A stretch of DNA of 64,000 bases from the NCBI GenBank assembly GCA_013399895.1, contig VXBA01002640.1, positions 1,340,451-1,404,450 on the forward strand, in the 5' to 3' direction. A program made the position numbers and the translations under genes. Below are positions 11,301 through 26,300 of this stretch, piece by piece. Each line of letters starts with the position of its first letter. Positions within the stretch are counted from its first letter, which is position 1. The notes under the pieces were generated by a model. That model did no database searches. It was given only the letters and a program-made list of their open reading frames with translations, and was not told where the DNA came from. The stretch is from Serilophus lunatus (Eukaryota; Chordata; Aves; Passeriformes; Eurylaimidae).

Positions 11301-14300
11301 TGTGCCAGCCTGAGGAGTCTGCTGCCCACCCAGGGCAAAAGTTCCCAACTCAGGCCCTTTTCAATCTGCCTTTAAAAAAAAGAAGCAGTTACTTTTCTTG
11401 AAAAACACCTGAGATACAATTGATAAAAATGTACAGCAGTGTCTTAATAGGTTCAGAGTTGACATCTGTTTGTGAGTGCAGGGGGGAGTAAGTGGCAGTG
11501 GCAGCCCCATGAGCTGCTCCCAGGGCTGTGCAGATGCTCAGGACGAAGCCAGCAGTGCCGGCTGCCGTGGGCGAATGCTTGGAGCCACCGAATCACATCC
11601 CAGTCCTGCAGAAACCATTAACTGCAGGATTTATTGTTGCAGGTAGTTGGATTAATGTCAGTAGAAATAAATGCACGAGGGCTCTTCTGGGCATTGAGAA
11701 CTCACAAGCTGGCAGGGGGTGGACTGGATCTTGCAGACATGTGTGCTGTGCTGGAGGAAGCCCAGGGTCTCGCTGCCTTTCTTGTGGTGGGATTGTTTTG
11801 CTGCTCTCAGGCCTCTTGTGAAGCACTATCTCCCCTCCCCAGCACATGCTGATGGGACATTGGCTCCCCGATAAGGCTTTCCCCTCGCAGGGTGGGGACA
11901 GGCTGCCCACAGCCCCCAGCACCATGGAAAAGAGGGTTGTTCACTTAAGCTTGCCTTCAAACAGTTCCCGAGAGATCCTGCTGAGCCCCAGGCCACAGCA
12001 AGTCACAAGCATGTCTTTGCTGTTGTGGTTCTCCTTTCTCCTCTAAGATACACTTAAAGAGCTGAATGTGGGTTATCTGATCTGTTGTGGTGGCATTAGT
12101 GCTGAACATGCTATGGACTAGAAATGTTGTTTTGAAATCTGGGTAATAAAAAGCTAATGGTTGGATGTCGTGCCGCTGCCTCAGACCCCTGGCTGTCACA
12201 GCACCGGCTCCTTCAGAACCGCAGGACTGTCCCTGTCACTTGCAGACCACTCTGCTTGTCACCCCGACCTGCACTGCTGTGGTTTTGGATGGGCTGGTTC
12301 AAGTGACTTGGCTTTAGCTCTTGTCTGTTTGATTCATAATGGAGTAGATTTAAATTAAATATAGAAAAAACTTATTTCCTGTGAAGGTGGCGAGGCCCTG
12401 GCACAGGTTGCCCAGAGAAACTGTGGCTGCCCCATCCCTGGAAGTGTTCAAGACCAGGTTGGATGGGGCTTGGAGCAACCTGGGATGGTGGAAGGTGTCC
12501 CTGCCCACAGTAGGGGATTGGAACAAGATGGTCTATAAGGTCCCTTCAAACCCAAAAGCCTTCTGTGATTTTATGATTTAACTTGTAATTCCTGGAAACG
12601 GTGTTACAGAGAGAAGTTAATCTACTGAGTTAACTTTAAAGAGGAAAAAAAAAAAGGGAAGAAATTTTATTTGCCACCAAAAAACCCCCCAAAACCCAAC
12701 AACCAATAATAGAATCACATCGTGGTCTTGTTCCTTAGAATAGCTGAAGGGTTTTCTTAAAATGTTTTAGCTAGGGAAATAAGAGGAATGGAAAGGAACT
12801 GCCCCTTTACTTAGAGAGCAGTGGTCCAGCAATGTTAAACCTAGCTGAACTTTAAACTTGATGTTCAGTTTCAACTCACAGAAACGTGTGACGCTCCATC
12901 CCTGATGAAGTCCTGTGCTCTGCAGGGCCGTGGCTGTATTGGTGTGGCAGGGGAGAGGGATGGCTCTCCATGGCCTAAATATTTTGATAATTACTTCAGT
13001 GCCACAGCCCAGAACTTGGCAGTGCTGCTGACAGTGGGAGTTGTGGGCAACTGCATGGAGTAGAAAGCTTAGACGAAGGCTTTGAGCCTTTCACTCTAGA
13101 GCATGTGTGGCAATAATTGTTCTTTGCAAAAATCCCTGCCCAGCACATCTCATGATTTTTTAGCTTTTTTTTTCCTTGTATGTCCAGTTTCCTTGGGGGA
13201 AAAAAAAGGGGATTTTTCCTCATTCATGGGGTGTTGCTGTCTGTTAATCTCAGGTTCCTCTTGTGAGCCTCAGATCAAGCCCCCCCTCACTGTCACAGTT
13301 TTGTGTCCCCCAGGGCTCTGCCTGCCTGTGGTGAGTGGCTGTGCTGCCCTCCCTTCCATTGGCACTGCCAGCCTGGCTTGGCCTGAATCCACAGTGAAAA
13401 GGGATTCATCAAGAAGAGCGAAGGCACTCTAGAATAGTATTACTTAAAAAAATGAAGTAACATTGCTTTAAATTAGGCAGTTGGGAGCGGTGGTATCTGT
13501 AGGTGTGACAGGATGAGTGCTGCCCAACACAGGCATGGGCTCAGGTCCTGGCTCATTGCTGGGCCTGAGCATCACTGTTTTGCTCCCATTGAGGAGAGAA
13601 GAAGGCAGTGGCCTTTGGGAGTCATATCCCTATGTGCCACCTCTGGGTGTGGGGTTGGAAGGCCCAGCATGTCCCTTGTAAAGAGTAGAGCAATGGCACT
13701 AGTGCTGCTGAAATTGGATTCACTGACTTCTGTTTCCTGGCACCCTAGTGCCACCCCCAAACACCTGCCCTTCAAAACAGGATGCTCTTCCCATCCAACA
13801 CATGGAAACCTTCCTGATGTTTTCCCTTCCTGTGCAATTCCCTGCACCTACCTGTGCTCATGTCCCTGTGGCTCATGTCTTTATTTGCTCAACCACAATG
13901 TCTCTGGTATTTAAGTAGGTGGCAGAGGCAGGAAAGGAGGCTGTGACCTGGCAGAGCCAGCTGGTGTTGGTGCACCTCAGCACTTGCATCTATCTGTTGG
14001 CATCGTGGCTGCCCCTGCCCTGCATTTCTCTCATAACAGCTGTGGGTAAGTGCAGGCCATTGCTGGGCCACCCTGGCAGCCCTGTGCTGTGGAGATAGTG
14101 GAGGGCTGATCTGTTTTTAATTCTTTTACCATGGCCTTGTTTAGCTGATGCTTTTCTAGCACAGTGTGAAGTGGCTGACAAACATAGAGGCAGACATGGG
14201 CACTGTCACTGTCTGGCTAAGCCCCATTCCCTGGCTCTCAGGCATAGTAGTCGTTCAGCCACTGCCTGCTGTGGACCAAATTTGTTTCAGGGTGTTGCTA

Positions 14301-17300
14301 GGAAACTCAGAAGTGCTTGAATGGCTTCCCCCTCGACCCCCCTGCTATTTTTTTTTTTATTTTTTCAATGTTGTGGCATTGGCTGAATGAAGACCAGGCC
14401 AGAAATGCTTTACTTGGAGCATCATACTCTTCCAGGGGACCAGTGATTTGAAGGATGTTTTGTGCTTTCAAGTTTTAAACCTATGTGGGCTGAAGATGTT
14501 GGATCGATGTGGATCTTTCCTCTCTGCAAACCTTGCTCACACCAGGAACACAAGGTCTGCTCACTTTCTATAGGTGGATTATAGCAGAGCATAGCAGCCA
14601 AAAAACCTCTCGTTATTCCTCTGGGTCTGTGGCTGTTTGGGTGCAAGGTCTGAAGCATCCTATGGAGCTTTTCTGCTCCTCCCCTAACGTCCTGCTGTGT
14701 CAGCTTGTTATCTCTCCCTGCCTTCTGCTGGGCCATTGCTGAGCTTTTAAAGCAGAAAAGGTATGTGTGCTATTCTTTGGTCACACTTTTTTTGGCAGGT
14801 GTACATAGAAAACAAGCCCTTGGCAGTAGATTGAGCTCTTTGGTGATGTTGCTCTGCTTGCCTGTAGTTTATAAAACCAAAGGAAGGCATTTCTGCTTTT
14901 TTAGTTTTGTTTTTTTCCAACTAACGGTTCTTGGTGTGTTTCACAAGCCACTTCCCCTTCCCTGGCCCTTGCAGAAGTGTTGCCACAGCTGCCAGAGCAG
15001 TAATGCTGGTTGGTCCCTGCCCGACCCAGTACCCATGGGATGAACCTCCATGTGGGCTGTGAGGCCAAGGCTGTGCCAGCCCTTCTGCTGCATCCCTGCC
15101 CACTTGTCACCAACCACTCTGCTGGATGGTGCCAAGGCCTGAATTCAGCATTTCAAACAAAAACTCAAGTAAGCTTCATTTATGATAACAAACTGAAGTG
15201 GCTCTAGGGGGCTTGTTGGGCATGAAACTCATAGAATGGCTTGGGTTGGAAGATATCTCAAAGATCATCTAGTTCCAACCCCTGCCATGAGTAGGGACAC
15301 TTTCCACAAGACCAGGTTGCTCCAAGCCCCATCCAGCCTGGCCTTGAACACTTCCAAGGATGAGGCATCCACAGGTTCTATGGGCAACCTGTGCCAGGGC
15401 ACCACCATTCTCACAGGGAAGAATTTCTTTCTAACATCTACTCTAAACCTATTCTCTGTCAGTTTGAAGACATTCCCCCTTGTCCTGTCACTTCAGTTCT
15501 TGATGAAGGGTCCCTCTCCAACTTCCTTGTAGCCCTTCAGACACTGGAAGGGAGTCTGAGATCTCCACACAGCCTTCTCTCCTCCGGGCTGAACAGCCCC
15601 AACTTTCTCAGCCTGTCTCCAGAGGGAAGGTGTTTTCATTCCAGCTCCCATTGATTATTTGACAATACGAGCACTGATTCATGCCTGTCTATTCTGTGTG
15701 TGTTTGTTGATGCAGAGAGCTCAGGCAAAGTTCATCAGAAGGCAATTAATCATTATGTAATCCCTGAGAAATACGTAAGTGAGCAATTCCTTGCATACAA
15801 AGACACAATACAAATACAGTGCACACTGGGGTGGGGCAGTCACAGCTATCAACTCTCAAACACTGTTGGAAGCACCAGGTTCTTTGCTCCTGGTTCTCTA
15901 ACTTGGCGATATCTGAAGGTTCAGGTCTCCTGGCACAGAGACAGGGCTTTCAAGGATGGGAAGAACAGCTCACATCAAAAATATGGTGGCATGATATGGC
16001 AGATCAGCCTGTGAAGGATGATCCCTTGGCTTGGGAAGATACTGGGTGCAAGCAAGCCGAGACGAAGCAATTAGGCTGCTCTTGGTGGTAGTTCTCCTTT
16101 TTCTGCTAATGGGAGTTCACTGAGGGTTTTCCTCTGCCTCACCTAGAAACTGGCTGTACTGAGTGATCCAGCCTTCCGGGAATGTGTTCTTTAAAGGCTT
16201 AAAATAGTTCCTGTGTTTGTCACAATCTGGATTTCACAATAGCTTGGAGGGTGAGTCACAGGCAAAGGCCAAACAGCCCCTTCTGTCACCTGAACAGGCA
16301 CCTCTCACCTCTTAAATCCATAAACTGAGCTGTGGTTTCTTTATGTCTCTGCCTTCTAGGAGTAATCATACTCGTCCCCTATCCCTGGTATTCCCGGAGT
16401 GTTTGACAGTAAGGTGTCCAGCACCTGGATTTCTCCAGAGGACTCCAGCAAAAATCCTTTGTGCTGTGTCCTGCTTGGCTCCTGGCATGGCCTTATGGTT
16501 TACTGGATAACTTTTATGTGACATGTTTTCTGTTGCGGAATGCACATTCCAGCCCTCTTCTGCACAAACCTGTCACCATGATCTGAGCACTGTGTTGACT
16601 TGCACAAAGCCTGGTGGTGGAAACAAGGGCTTTCTGGGTTTTAGACGACTGTAATGAATCCCACTGTAGTTCAGCAGCACCTCCTGGGCACCATGCTGGC
16701 AGCTGTCTGCTCTAATTTTTTTTTTTTTGGTACTAATTAGCAACTCAAGGACAAATTATCCATGGGATTAAAATGCCCAGGAGTGGAGGAGCTAAACGAT
16801 GCCTGCTTTAGGCTTAGCAACTGTAGTAGATTGCCATCAGTTTCTTGGCATCTCACCATTGAGTGGTTCTTTTGCTTCTGTCCACAAATTTCACTGGGAA
16901 AAAAATGGAAATGCCATAAATTCTTCAAGGGCTGCACATTTGGTAGTGTTTTATTGGAGAACAGAAGCTCTTCCCATGATTTTGCTTTCTCTACATGAAC
17001 TTTTACTTGGACACCCAGTAACTGGGCTGGTTTGTTTTTTTTTTTAAGAAACAGTTTGCAGCCCATTTTGCAAATCCCTGTTCCCCAGCCCAGCACTCAT
17101 CCCCCCAGATACCCTTAGCAAGCCCAGCTGGGGGTGAGAGGTGGCTGCTGGGGTGGCTCCCCTGAGGTGTGTGGATGACAGCAGGTTGGTTCTGACGTCT
17201 CAGTGGGAGATGGTGCCATGGGAGACTGGGATATGATCTGCTCCTGGGGTTTTCAGGTGCCTGCTGAGCCCCAGCATCCTGAAAGGGCTGAGCTGGCTGC

Positions 17301-20300
17301 GACCCTGCCGGTGGGAAGCTTGTGATGGCAGATCTCCAAGGGAAGCCCCACCTCTTCTCACAATATTTACTTCCCCTCCTTGGACCTCTCCCAACATCCT
17401 AAGTGCAGAGCAAACACAGTGAGGCACTTCTTGCTCCCATTTGGAACTGCTGTGCTTTTCCCTGTGCTTGCTCTGCTCTGTGTCCATCCCCCACCCAAAT
17501 CCCTACTCTGTAAGTGTCTGATGGCAACTTGGTGAGAAAAAAAAAAAACCTTAGCAAAACAACCCCCCTAATTTCTTCTGAAATCAGCATGAGCCGCTGT
17601 CCTGAATTTGGGCAGTGAGTCCAGATAGTAATGGATTTGTCCCCTGTTGTAAGGACACAATTTGCAGCAAGATTTCAAAACCCAGCAAAGACTCAGAAGT
17701 CCCTGATTTTCCTTCCTCTATTGTATGGTTTTTCTCATATTCCCTCCCTGCCCCCTTGGCCTCTTGCTTGGTACACTGATACTCTCACCTAAGCTATATA
17801 AAGATGTTCAGCATGGCTAGTGGTGTTTATACCAGGAATTAATCCTTCTGTAAGCTCCCATGCAGATTTTCCAAACACAGAGATGTAAACTACAGAGTGG
17901 TAAGAAAGGTCGCAACTAGAACTTGGCCAGCTCCTCCAGTTATTACATCCACAGTGGACTTCTACCCTGGGGAAAAGGCAGCCTGGGGTAGATGTGATGG
18001 AAGGAAAATGGGTGATAAACTCTCAGGGAATTGTAAAGAGAGAGGTCTTGGATGGATTCTCTGTATACCTGGGACTTGTAGCAATTAGTACTTCCACCTG
18101 TGATATTACCAGAGAGCTTTTGTACTGTGAGTTTTTCTTCCTTCCTTTCCNNNNNNNNNNNNNNNNNNNNNNNNNNNNNNNNCCCCCATGGTACAAAGAA
18201 TAGAACACATCTGCTTTTCTAAAAGTCTGTCTCCCTGTGATGGGAAGTGGTACGGGCATTGGAGACTGGCGGGAGGAAGGAGGATCCTTTGGCCCTGACA
18301 CAGCATCCAACCACTCCACAAAGCTTCAAGCAGGTTAAGAAAACAGAAATGCATCTACAAGTTCCCCCTCTAGTGTTATGGCTGATGCCAGTCAAGCTGA
18401 GCGTGAATTGGAGCAGCAGGATTTGTGCAAGTACTGAATGTTCCCGGCTCTCCTTGCCTTTGTTGGACTGACACTGGTTTTGTTTTGCAGGCTAAAAACA
18501 AGGAAACCGGTGCTTTAGCAGCTGCCAAAGTCATTGAAACAAAGAGTGAAGATGAACTGGAGGATTACATGGTGGAGATTGAAATCCTGGCGACCTGTGA
18601 TCACCAGCACATTGTCAAGCTGCTGGGAGCATTTTATTGGGATGGCAAGCTCTGGGTAAGAGACTGTTGCTGTTTGTGATGTGTACAGCTGCACATTTCT
18701 CACTTTACTGGGAGAAAATGGCTAATCTTTGGTGAAACAAAACTTCTGGAGCAGCTTGAAGCATCAGTGTGAATTGGAAATGACTCACTGTGTGATCAGG
18801 GCCTGGATTTTCCTCATGTTCTTTGATGAGCCAACTGTCTTCTAAGTAAAAAAGTAAATAGGTGAGGGAAGGTTGAGATCTTCACCCTGAAACTGGAGTT
18901 GTGGTTTTTTCCACCATTTGGAGTTTGTAAAGGTAGAAAATGCATCACTGATAAGGGCATCTGTTCCCCTTTCATTCCCTCTTGTAAAACATCAGCTGGA
19001 AGGGTAACTCTTCCAACTAATTTTTTGGATTTGAGCCTTACTTCTGGCTTAGCATTTGTAATGCAGAAGCATCTGATAGCAAGAGCTCCGTTTCCCATGG
19101 CTGTGGAGGCACCGGCACATAAAACGCAATCAAGCGGGTTAGTGCAAAGGCTGGAACAGCAGGTTCTTGCAGCTCTTTCCCCTCGCCCAGCAGGTATATA
19201 TATATTATTTTTTATTTTCCCTGCCTGCTGTTTTCTTTGAGTCCCGGGCAGAGGAAGGTGAGCGTGAAAGGCACCTTCCTGTGTGCTGCCACCCTGGGAG
19301 GGGGGGTGAGAGCATGAGCCTTTGTATGCTCAAATAACTATGTGCCTGCAAGTGTGCCTGTGTCAGGGTACTGGAAATCAGGTGAAAATGAGAATTTCCA
19401 AGCCCATCTTCTTGGCCAGTTTGTTCGCTTCTACTTACAACTACAGGCAAGTCAGGAGAGCATCAAGGGATACATTCAGCAGTTCTGTTAATTTTCCTTC
19501 CTCTTTTAATGTTTCAGATATTTTTGTGGCCCTCCTGAGTAGTTTTACTAGAAATAAAAAAAGATTTCAGCTTTTGGGACTTGCACTTGTGTGAGCTGAG
19601 CTATTGGAGCCATCAGTCCGTGGTTGTGGTGCCAAGAGCCGAGTTGTAGGGCTGTTGCTGGGATAATGCAATCCATGTCTAGTTCATTCCTCAGTTAGGC
19701 AATGCAGGAGAGCGACTGTTTTATTGGGCAATGTGTGTTTAGTCAGCGAGCACCTTTTGCAATGTCAGCATATGTTGGTGACCTTTCTTATTTAAAAATC
19801 CATGGATAAACCCCTCAACTTCTCTGTGCAACCCCGCTTGGTGGGCTGCAGTACCAGCATGGAGCATTTTTGCTGTGTACCTCTGTGTCCCAAGGGAGCT
19901 GGGCACAAGTTGTCCAGTTGGTATTTGGATGACTGCGAACGGTGATGCTGAGCCTTGGCTATGTTAAAGAACAAAGTAAATATGTACCCTTCTAAGGAAG
20001 TGAAAGGCAAACATCTCCCCTAGGAGGGGACTCGGGATTTGGATGGATTGCAACTGCAGCAGAACTAATCTCGGCAAAATGAAAAAGGCAAACACACACT
20101 GAGCTCGGGTGAGAGATGAGACTGGTTTATAGTCCACACTATTTTCTTGGTTTCACCTCCCTGCTCTGTGCCTGGTCTGGCTGAATCTTATACATTGGCC
20201 TTGTTCATTCTCTAAAATGTCAATTCCCTCCCCTTTCCCCTTCCACCTCCTGCCTGCAATAGGAAGCTTTGCCTTCCTTCCTGTAGGGAAAATGGATTGC

Positions 20301-23300
20301 AGAGCTGTTCGGCTCTGCCTTTGTCCAAGAAGTGCTTTGTAATGTCATATGCTTGCCACCCTACTAAAATTAAACAGCCTCTTTGAAACTACTGGAACAA
20401 GAGCCTCCTGTACGAGACTCTCCCAAGCAGACGTTACAGCCCCGGCCATTGTTTTGGGAAGAGGATCGTTCTCTTCATTTAATTATATGAGTAACATTTG
20501 CATTTCATTGCTCAGACTGTTTTTATTAATTCTCTAGTGTTTTACTGGCTTGGAGGGAAGTAAATAAGCCAAGCTGTTATACTTCTGGAAGGCTTTTAGT
20601 TACTACCAGGTTTTCCCTGAAGTCAAAGGCTTCTGCTTCTTGGTCACCAATGCTGCCGGGGAAAATTGGCATCCAAATATAAACTCCAGCTTTCATTGTT
20701 CTGTCCATATCCCATCCCCATTTCTGTCTGTGCAGTTGTTTAAAACAGCATTTTCCTGGACCATTTGCACCATGGATGCATAGACTGCACTGCTCTCTTG
20801 GCTCCAAGTGGCTTTGGGTAAAACCTCTGCGGGTGTCCGTCTGGTTGGCCATTCTCTGTAGTTTCCTTGTCCTTGCAGCCCAGTGTGGAAAAAGAACGTT
20901 AAAAGCGAGAAAGGAACAGGAGTGAGAGCACACAGACAGCCTGGCAAGGGATCCAAATGTGCCCAACCTCCTGAATGGCAGTGGCTTTTTGGCTCTTGAA
21001 TAATTTATTGCTCAGTTTGTGCCACAAACAGTCTCAGCTAACGGTCCTGAGAGGAGCTGTTGCTAAATCAGTCTGACTCTTGAACTAACAGTGAAAATAC
21101 GTGAGGAAACCTGGCCTCCTCCGTGGTTGCTGCTGCAGGAGCTCTCTTGTGTCTCTTAGAAGAGTTAAGTCTCTGTGGTTCCTCTCTGGCAGGGTCTGGC
21201 TTTGCACTTCAGTAGCCAGGAGGTGCCATGAAATATTTACAGAGCAAAAGACCTTTCTGTACAAGGGCTTATCCTGTAGCCGCTGCTTTGAAATCCATAG
21301 CACTGAAACGAAAGCAAACCATCAAATTCCTCTGACTTTTAGATCTCATTGGCATCAATCAGGTGGAGAACCCCAGTTTTTGCGTGGGATGGGGCAAAGC
21401 CCCCTATGAGCCACAGGCAAGGACTTGGAGGAACACAGTGAGTCCCTGAGAATGTAAATGGTGGGATGTCAGCATCCAGCATGAACTTCCTTGGCATATA
21501 AATGCAATGCAGAGAGGCTGTGCCCTTACCACTCCCCCTCCATCTTCTTTTCTTTGCTTGTGGCAGAGGCCAAGAAGTTTTGTGCCGGCTGAAAACAGAC
21601 CAAAGAGGCTGCAAAACTGCTGTGGTGGGAACATGAATGATTTTATTTTACTTTTATTACAAGCCCTGTGGCATTTGATGTTCTTTTGCATAAATCCTAG
21701 CTGCTGAAAATGGGGGCACAAAATGAAAGCTGAGAATCTTATATTATTAAAAAAAAAAAGTCTGTTTTGAGTCCTTGTGGCTGGGATACATTTTAAGGTC
21801 TTTTTTCCGAAGTGTGATGTAGGGCTTGGAAACACAAAAGCAAATCTCTCTCACTCAATATAAAATGGACTTTTTAAAGCTATTTGCAACTGAAGAATGG
21901 GTCTGACATCTGAGTTTGTTTGCTTGGAATCAATGGTGCTAAATTTGCCCTGATAATTATTAGTACATAGGAAAGAAAAACAACAGATCTTGTGTCCCTC
22001 TTGAGAGCTGCATGTTTGGGTATTTTTATCCTCTTCCAAAACAATAAAAAGAGACTGAAGCCTCAAAGGAAGGGAGGAACTTTTGATCTCCTGCTTCTGA
22101 ATACCTCTGCTGTTTCCCAGTGTCTCCTCCCACAGACAGAGGAGTGATAAGGTGACCGAGGAGGAGAGTCTTGTTTGGGGTGATGAACTTGAACCTTCCT
22201 GCGGGAAATCTCTGCTCCCAGAGGATGGTGTCTGTCTCTGATGGACAATCTAACACAGGATGGTGGCTGATCCACAGAGCAGGGCAGAAAACCCAGTATC
22301 CTTCCTACAGGAACCTGTCGAGATGCTACAGCATTGAGTCTGCATATTCTCTGGAAATGAGTTGAAATGGCATTTGGCCCCAGGGATTTAACCACAGGAC
22401 TCTGCCGGTGGTGATACAACCTTTCTAGCAAAGCACCAGGGAATTTTCTCCCCCTCCCTCCTTTTCTATAACCCATGGTTGCTATAGCAAATGGGTTTTT
22501 GAATAAACAGACGTTTCCTGGAGATCAAAGCAGAAATTGCTGTACCATGCAGGTAACCCTGCCTCGCCAGAGCATTTTGGGAATGGTTAATTTAATCAGC
22601 TTAGAGTTTCTTCTCCTCATCCTGCTGTGTGGGTATGTAACTTGTACAGCTGGCAGATAGACACCAGCTTTGTACTAGTCTTTGTACTTGCCTTAAAAAA
22701 GTCTTTTGCATTTTCTGTGGGCAGGCCCTGACCTGTTTAGCCAGGGACTTTTTGGATTGCTTCCCCTTTGATATGCATGTTGACTGGAGATTTGGGCATT
22801 CTTGAAAATCCTGTAGCATAAAGAAATATTCATTATCCCATGCACTACACTGCTGGGCTATGTAAAGCATTTGCAGCTTTTAATTCTCTTCAGTTGGAAA
22901 TACCTTTTCCTTAAAACAAACAGAAAAGAGAGCTGATAGTAGTATCAGATTCTCTACAGTTTTCCTTAGCATAGAGAGGTTATTACAACTTGCAAGAATG
23001 TCTTGCAGGGTGAGCAGCCTGAGCTTGGCTGGATGCCTGTGGGAATCCGTTTGCATGAATGCTGGACCAAGCCAGGGCTCTCCAGGCTGCTCAGTCCTGT
23101 GTCCTGAGGAATCTGATGGTGATTCGTGTCCCTTTAAAACTTCACTTGGCAGGAGAACTGCAGTCTAAACTGGCCCTTCCTACTTGGCCTCGTGCTCCTA
23201 GAGCTTTGTACCAAACTTCCCCTCAAGTGCTGGGACAGTTGTTTGCAGCTTGCAAGAGTCAAACTGCACGTCATGCTGGAGTGGAGCAGAGGCGAGACCC

Positions 23301-26300
23301 AGGAAAACAAAGTGATCCCAAACTTTGTTAAACAGCTTGTCAGTGTCCTAGAGGAACAACCCTTTCCTTTCTCCTCCTCCCTCCCACAGTTGCAGAAATG
23401 CAAATCCCTTCTAGATATAGCTGTGCCCTGAGACACCCTGTGCTGGTTTGCTGGCTGGGCCGTGCTCCGGTTCCTGTGAGCTGCTACAGTATGAGCCCCA
23501 CTGGGCAAACCAGTATGGGGGTGGTGTTTGCTGGACCAGTTTCTAGATTCTTACCAGTCTAGAATTTGGGCAGAACTGCAAAACAGCCCCGGTAACTTCT
23601 GCGAGGTGGGTAGGTGAAGAGCAGATGCGGGCAGACATCTACACACATTGGGACAGGGCATTGCTTGGCCCTGGGAGCTGGGAGTGCAGCAGGGATATCA
23701 CAGTGTCTTCTCAGTGTACTTAGGGTCAGCTGAAACCACATTGTCTTTGCCAGAGCTGGAAACTGGAAAAAGCGATGTAGCCCAGTGTTTCTTTTCAGCA
23801 TTTTGCTGTTCTGAGCAGCAGAGTATCATAACTGAGGAAGTGGGTGGACTTCTGCTCTAACACTGGGACTGTGTCTTTGCCAGGTGGGGTGCTGCAGAGA
23901 GGATATCTGGATGGCATCCTCCTTGCTTCCTCTCCCTGCCACCTGCTGTCTGTCTGTGGACCAATAAGACTTCTCTCTGCCTTGCCATTCCACAAGGTGT
24001 TGCCTTTCCCAAAGACATGGAGATCTAAGTTGTCCTTCTGGAAAGCTGGACAGAGTATTCCATGAGGCCAACATGTATACTTCATCCTGTGAACGTGAGT
24101 TTTAGCATTCAGACTCCTGGCAAGTCACTGTAAATCCTATTCTGGGTAAAACTGGGGGTTTCCCTCAAAGCAAGGATGGAAACTGGGTGATTTTTAACCA
24201 CCACCAAGAATGAGTTATGCAGCAGGCAAATTACCATAGCCCAGCTGAGTTCAAGAGTGCTTCTACAGGTAGCAACATGACAATCCAAACTAGAATAGAA
24301 GCCATTGTCTGCCACCCTTAATACAAGATAACGTTGCACGAAAAGTTTATTGAAGCAATAATAATTCCTTGTGATTACACAGCCTTGTCATCTGAACACC
24401 ATGGAATGCTTTATAAAAGAGACCTGGTGTCATTATCCTGGCTGTAAGAGTGGAGACATAGACGGGAATTTGCTTAAAGTTTACCTGGGAGGTAAATGGG
24501 ACTTGGGAATTAGTCTTATGTGCTGAATTGCAGTCCAGGGTTATAACCATGAGGCCACAGTTTTATGGAAAGAAAGCAGCAGACAAGAAGCCTGTAGGCA
24601 AATCAGTTTTCAAAGCACTTGAAAACTTTGTTTAGAACTGAATCGTAATAAGCCACGTTCCCACTTGGCTGGCTCTCCAGGGAAAATGCTAAGGAACAAT
24701 GTTTGCATATGAGCGAATGTTTATGAACTACCTGTGTATAGGAGACAGTGCCTTGAAACCTAGTTTCAGCCTAAGCCCTGAAACAAGGGATAACTTGCAG
24801 GTTTAGACTTCCTTATTTCAGATATAGCCTAAAAGTTGTCATTTGGGAGGAAATGATGTCTTTCTGCGGACCTTATGGCTTGGGGTAGCTTCCATTGACT
24901 TCAAAGCTCTCACTGAAACAGTTAAATAGCAATGCTTGTCTTGGGTGATAGATCCAGGCACCTTATGTTGTGAATTTGGAGGTGATTAGGACAAATAGTT
25001 GTTTCTAGGGAGATGTCAGGCAGGAGTGGAAAACTTGTAAAGTCCTTTGCCACCACTTCAGTGACTCGTCTTGCTGGCCAGGCGAAGCTTTGGGGCTGCA
25101 TTGGAACTGCTGACTGTTAATAAAAGACATCAGGAAACTTGTCCTGGGTCAAACTCCAGCTCTCACAGTGAGCTTTGCCCTTTTGAAATGCATCGTCTAT
25201 TTTAGTTGCTGACACAAACTTAGGGCACTTGAGGTTGGTGAATCTTCCCACTGAAGAAGCAACTTCTTCCTTTTAGCTATTTATATTTGAAATTATTTTT
25301 CCGAGTTTTGCTTCCCATCCAGTAATAAATGATCTTGGTGAACTGAGTGGCCTCCAAATGCTAAGTTGGTGAGAGAAGGGGATCTCACTCACAGCCCTCC
25401 AAGCAGCAAAGACTTTGCCCCTTGCCTGGGCAGAGAGCCATGGCCCGGGTAATTTTCTGGTTTCTATAACAAAGAGCAGCTTTGGCCTTCTTCCCTCCAT
25501 CCCTGCTCCACAGAGCATGACTCTGAGAGCCTGGAGTGCTTGGAGCCATTCATAGCCAGATAGATCCCTGAAGGGGAGCTCATGGAGAAAGTGGGTTTGA
25601 ATTCTGGATTTCTGGGAGGCTGATTAGCAAGTCAGGATACTGAATTCAAGGGGATTGGATAGCAGCCCCTGTCAAGAGTAATTCAATGCTCTGTGTAGTT
25701 CTAGCAATGAGAAAGATGCTTTTGGGAACATCAAAACCATTTAGTTAAAGGAGTTTTAATCTGTTCTGCCGAAATTTCAGTAGGAATAGGAATATTTTTG
25801 CCAACTGTTGGGGGGATAGTTCAAGGAAATATTTTGTCATCTCAGAGTGATTTAGATGTGAAGGACTCGTCCCCAGTTCCTCTAAGATCAGCAGGAAGCT
25901 CTGTATTTCACAAGGAGTATGTGCTGCTATCTGACTTTGTTCTCCATAAAGTTCTGCTCTGAAACTCCATAAGACTGGGTTCCTCGCTTGCTAACCCTGC
26001 ATCTTCTTTCCCCCACTCCTTATAGGGGCAGATTATTTTTTATACTTTTTTTCAAATATTTTTCTCTGTAGATTATTTTGTTCAGAAAAGGGGGCAGAAA
26101 AGGTTTATTAAAGTCTCTGAATAGCGTCCTTGTCTGTAAGGGAAAATTGGCAAGCTTGGAGCACTCTTTTACAGAGAGCTAATTATTTCTCTTCCACCTC
26201 CAGCATACTTGCCATGTCAGACAAGCTTTTGACATTTGTGGTGCTCTGTGGCAGCAAAGAGGCTTCTGGTGGCTTCTGTATTGTTTTTGCCCTCTCCAGT

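Larger units (their letters stand above)
8358..18490 (+). other. STK10 intron 1, 10.1 kb
   Basis: A GT-AG intron in phase 0. Its first 200 bases are still part of the CpG island and are G-rich. It contains one sense CR1 (12360-12580), one antisense CR1 (15230-15640), homopolymer runs near 12641, 14348 and 17536, and a 32-base assembly gap (18151-18182). No protein-coding element was recognised. The AT-rich 9360-10260 part has no recognisable repeat and could hold regulatory DNA. Confidence 0.85.
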
